Assembly (NCBI GenBank): GCA_003565055.1
Contig: PXDM01000435.1
Span: forward strand, 1 to 8,641
DNA from: Paracoccaceae bacterium
Lineage (GTDB): Bacteria > Pseudomonadota > Alphaproteobacteria > Rhodobacterales > Rhodobacteraceae
Length of the DNA stretch: 8,641 bases
Reading direction: 5' to 3'
Positions 6,804 through 8,641 of the stretch are shown in pieces. The notes beneath the pieces are model-generated. The model saw only the letters and a program-made list of their open reading frames with translations. It made no database searches and was not told where the DNA came from. The number at the start of each line of letters is the position of its first letter. Positions within the stretch are counted from its first letter, which is position 1. The position numbers and the translations under genes are program-made.

Positions 6804-7880
6804 GTGCGATATAATTTACTGACGCCCGGCGATTCCATCCCGAAGGTGCGTTTCAAAGGCGCCGACGGCACGGATCTGTCAACACTCTGCCTCGGCGGTC
6901 AAAACGTCTTGTTGATCTTCGCGAACCCGTCGGATCTGAGCAGTTTTGAGCGCGATTGGCATACCGTCACGGCGCAATTGCCGCGCCATTCGTGTGTATT
7001 CGTTGTAATCCCGGGGCCGCATTCGGACCTGCCCTGCGCGTTGCGCGATCACGTCGTTTTTGACCCTGATCTGAAGGCCAGCAGGCACATGGGGACCTTT
7101 CCCATGACTGAGGGCGCATTACGCCACCGGCGCGCCGCAGCGTTTCTGTTTGACCCCATGCTCAGACTGGTCGAGACCGCGCGCATCAGGACCGCTGCTG
7201 ATCTCGACCGGGTTCTGGACTATCTCGCCGCTCTGCCTGAACAAGTGTCGTTCGGCGGCCGCACCACACAAGCGCCTGTCCTCACCCTGCCCCGGGTTTT
7301 CTGCCCGGATCTCTGCGCTGAACTGATGTCGTGCTACAAGCGTGAGGCGCGAGAATTGAGCGGGGTGATGCGTGTGGTGAATGGCGAGACTGTCGGCGTG
7401 ATGGACAGCGCTTTCAAGCGACGTCGCGATTGCCTGATCACCGACACCAATCTGGTGGCCCGCATTCAGGCGCGCATTCGTCGCGCTGTGCTTCCGGAGC
7501 TTGACAAGGCGTTCGGCTTCAGAGCGACGCGCATGGAGCGCTATCTGGTCGGAAGCTATTGTGCAAACGACAAGGCGCATTTTGCCCCGCATCGCGACAA
7601 TACCACACCCGCAACAGCGCATCGCCGTTTTGCCATTTCGATCAATCTCAATGAGGATTTCGAGGGGGGCGCCGTGTCCTTCCCTGAATTCGGACCCGAC
7701 GGGATCAAGGCACCCGCCGGGGCTGCGGTCGTGTTTGGCTGTGGCCTGATGCATGCAGTTGCCCCTGTGACGGCGGGCACGCGCTTTGCTTTCCTGCCTT
7801 TTGTCTATGATGAGGCAGGTGCGATGATCCGTCAGGCTTATCTCTCGAAATCCGCAGCGCAGCACAGCGCGCGCGCATGA
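6804..7880 (+). CDS. Redoxin-like domain fused to a prolyl-4-hydroxylase-type 2OG-Fe(II) oxygenase
   Basis: The 358-residue protein has two domains. Residues 1-145 look like an AhpC/TSA peroxiredoxin fold: LTPGDSIPKVRFKGADG at the start, then VLLIFANPSDLSSFERDW (35-52), where peroxiredoxins carry a P-x-D-F-T-x-x-C motif. Here the peroxidatic cysteine is missing (serine, phenylalanine and glutamate at 47-49), so peroxidase activity is unlikely. Residues 155-340 form a P4H-type double-stranded beta-helix: iron ligands H263-R-D265 (in APHRDN) and H317, and the 2-oxoglutarate-binding arginine R327 ten residues later. A conserved-looking FKRRRD motif is at 204-209. No signal peptide is seen, so it should act in the cytoplasm. 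It probably hydroxylates a protein or small substrate, but the substrate is unknown. This fusion also occurs, to my knowledge, in other proteobacteria as an uncharacterised family. It is transcribed away from pstS and convergent with tsf. Confidence 0.85.
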   Translation: MRYNLLTPGDSIPKVRFKGADGTDLSTLCLGGQNVLLIFANPSDLSSFERDWHTVTAQLPRHSCVFVVIPGPHSDLPCALRDHVVFDPDLKASRHMGTFPMTEGALRHRRAAAFLFDPMLRLVETARIRTAADLDRVLDYLAALPEQVSFGGRTTQAPVLTLPRVFCPDLCAELMSCYKREARELSGVMRVVNGETVGVMDSAFKRRRDCLITDTNLVARIQARIRRAVLPELDKAFGFRATRMERYLVGSYCANDKAHFAPHRDNTTPATAHRRFAISINLNEDFEGGAVSFPEFGPDGIKAPAGAAVVFGCGLMHAVAPVTAGTRFAFLPFVYDEAGAMIRQAYLSKSAAQHSARA

Positions 7881-7907
7881 AAAAACGGCGCTCAACGAGC
7901 GCCGTTT
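7880..7907 (-). terminator. Strong intrinsic terminator of tsf, partly bidirectional
   Basis: An 11-bp perfect stem, AAACGGCGCTC (7883-7893) with GAGCGCCGTTT (7897-7907), has a 3-base loop. On the minus strand it begins 22 bases past the tsf stop and ends in six T's (7885-7880), a classical intrinsic terminator. On the plus strand it starts 3 bases after the oxygenase stop but has only the TTT of the stem, so termination in that direction should be weaker. The T tract shares its last base with the oxygenase stop codon. Confidence 0.9.
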
Positions 7908-7929
7908 GAAGATTGCCAATCATCGCCGC

Positions 7930-8641
7930 TCAGCTGTTGAGCTTCGCAACCTCTGCGGCGAAATCTTCTTCTTTCTTCTCGATCCCCTCGCCCACGCCCA
8001 TGCGGACGAAAGCGACGATTTCGACACCGGCATCCTTGGCCGCCTGCGCGACCGTGATGTCAGGGTTCATCACGAATTTCTGGTTCACCAGCGTGTTTTC
8101 TTCGAGGAACTTTTTCATCCGGCCGGGGATGATGTTGTTGGTGATGACCGCTTCGGGCTTGGGCTTGTCTGCGGTTGCATTCTCTTCCAGAGCCTTCTGG
8201 GTCTGGACAGTGCGCTCACGCTCCACCAGCGCCGGATCAAGGGCGGCTTCATCCAGTGCAAGCGGGCTCGATGCGGCGATATGCATCGCGATCTGCTTGC
8301 CGATCCCGTTATCCGTGCCCTTCAGCGCCACGAGAACACCAATGCGTCCCATGCCTTCGCTGACCGAGTTGTGGACATAAGAGGCCACAGTATCGCCCGC
8401 GACCGCATCCATCCGGCGCAGGGTCATGTTCTCACCAATCTTGGCAATCGCATCGGTCAGAACAGTCTCGACTGGCTTGCCACCAACTTCGGCCGCTTTG
8501 AGACCATCCACATCGCTGACGCCAAGCGCCGCCGTGGTGATCTGAGCGACCATGCCCTGAAATTCCGCATTCTTGGCGACGAAATCGGTTTCGGAATTGA
8601 TTTCCACCGCGACACCTTTGCCGCCTTCGACGGCCACGCCG
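7930..8641 (-). CDS. tsf: Elongation factor Ts, C-terminal part (5' end beyond the window)
   Basis: EF-Ts is the guanine-nucleotide exchange factor that recycles EF-Tu during translation. The visible part, about 236 residues, covers the core and dimerisation subdomains. It contains the family signature VEINSETDFVAKN (the codons just left of 8605) and ends in the GVGEGIEKKEEDFAAEVAKLNS tail typical of alphaproteobacteria. Compared with a usual length of about 280-300 residues, the N-terminal UBA-like domain and the linker are missing because the window ends. The GTG at 8637-8635 is an internal valine codon, not a start: the frame stays open to the edge and the family continues upstream (GVAVEGGKG). 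rpsB normally precedes tsf and is expected to the right. Its transcript ends at the hairpin at 7880-7907. Confidence 0.97.
   Translation of the reverse strand, partial: GVAVEGGKGVAVEINSETDFVAKNAEFQGMVAQITTAALGVSDVDGLKAAEVGGKPVETVLTDAIAKIGENMTLRRMDAVAGDTVASYVHNSVSEGMGRIGVLVALKGTDNGIGKQIAMHIAASSPLALDEAALDPALVERERTVQTQKALEENATADKPKPEAVITNNIIPGRMKKFLEENTLVNQKFVMNPDITVAQAAKDAGVEIVAFVRMGVGEGIEKKEEDFAAEVAKLNS

Noticed and set aside
7119..7919. A 266-codon minus-strand frame antisense to the oxygenase gene
   Set aside because: The plus-strand frame has intact 2OG-Fe(II) motifs and a strong Shine-Dalgarno; the antisense frame would also run straight through the tsf terminator.
8635..8637. GTG as a possible tsf start codon
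   Set aside because: It encodes an internal valine in a segment conserved in EF-Ts, and the frame continues to the window edge.
1..8641. CRISPR arrays, tRNA or rRNA genes, insertion sequences, attachment sites
   Set aside because: No regularly spaced repeats, no tRNA-like clover-leaf segments, no transposase or integrase genes and no terminal inverted repeats were seen.

Overview
The window reads as a chromosomal segment of a GC-rich alphaproteobacterium, most likely a member of the Rhodobacterales. I base this on the EF-Ts C-terminus, the codon use and the general protein style; no marker gives the genus. It contains six genes: a complete phosphate-specific transport operon on the minus strand (pstS-pstC-pstA-pstB, 6556 down to 295), a divergent plus-strand gene for a redoxin-like/2-oxoglutarate-Fe(II) oxygenase fusion (6804-7880), and the C-terminal part of tsf (EF-Ts) on the minus strand, which runs off the right edge.

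Layout, left to right. Positions 1-294 hold no recognisable gene, only inverted repeats downstream of pstB; phoU, often the next gene in pst operons, is absent here. pstB (295-1104), pstA (1115-2863) and pstC (2885-5512) are packed with gaps of 10 and 21 bp, so they should be co-transcribed. A 78-bp gap with a perfect 12-bp-stem hairpin (5544-5574) separates pstC from pstS (5591-6556), a usual arrangement for making more binding protein than membrane subunits. The 247-bp divergent region 6557-6803 carries a candidate Pho box (6619-6638) and a 9-bp inverted repeat (6557-6603) whose RNA form would end right against the pstS start codon. The oxygenase gene follows, then a convergent 49-bp gap with a strong 11-bp-stem terminator (7880-7907), then tsf.

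Function. PstS would bind inorganic phosphate in the periplasm, PstC and PstA form the membrane channel, and PstB supplies ATP hydrolysis. The two permeases are far longer than the E. coli proteins (875 and 582 residues against about 319 and 296). The extra mass sits mainly in one predicted periplasmic insertion in each protein, between TM1 and the permease core: a seven-blade-like beta-propeller in PstC and a DUF3333-like region plus a long charged coiled coil in PstA. I see no novel multi-gene defence or mobile system. The points most worth a second look are the paired periplasmic domains, the pstS leader stem-loop, and the oxygenase fused to a redoxin domain that lacks the peroxidatic cysteine.
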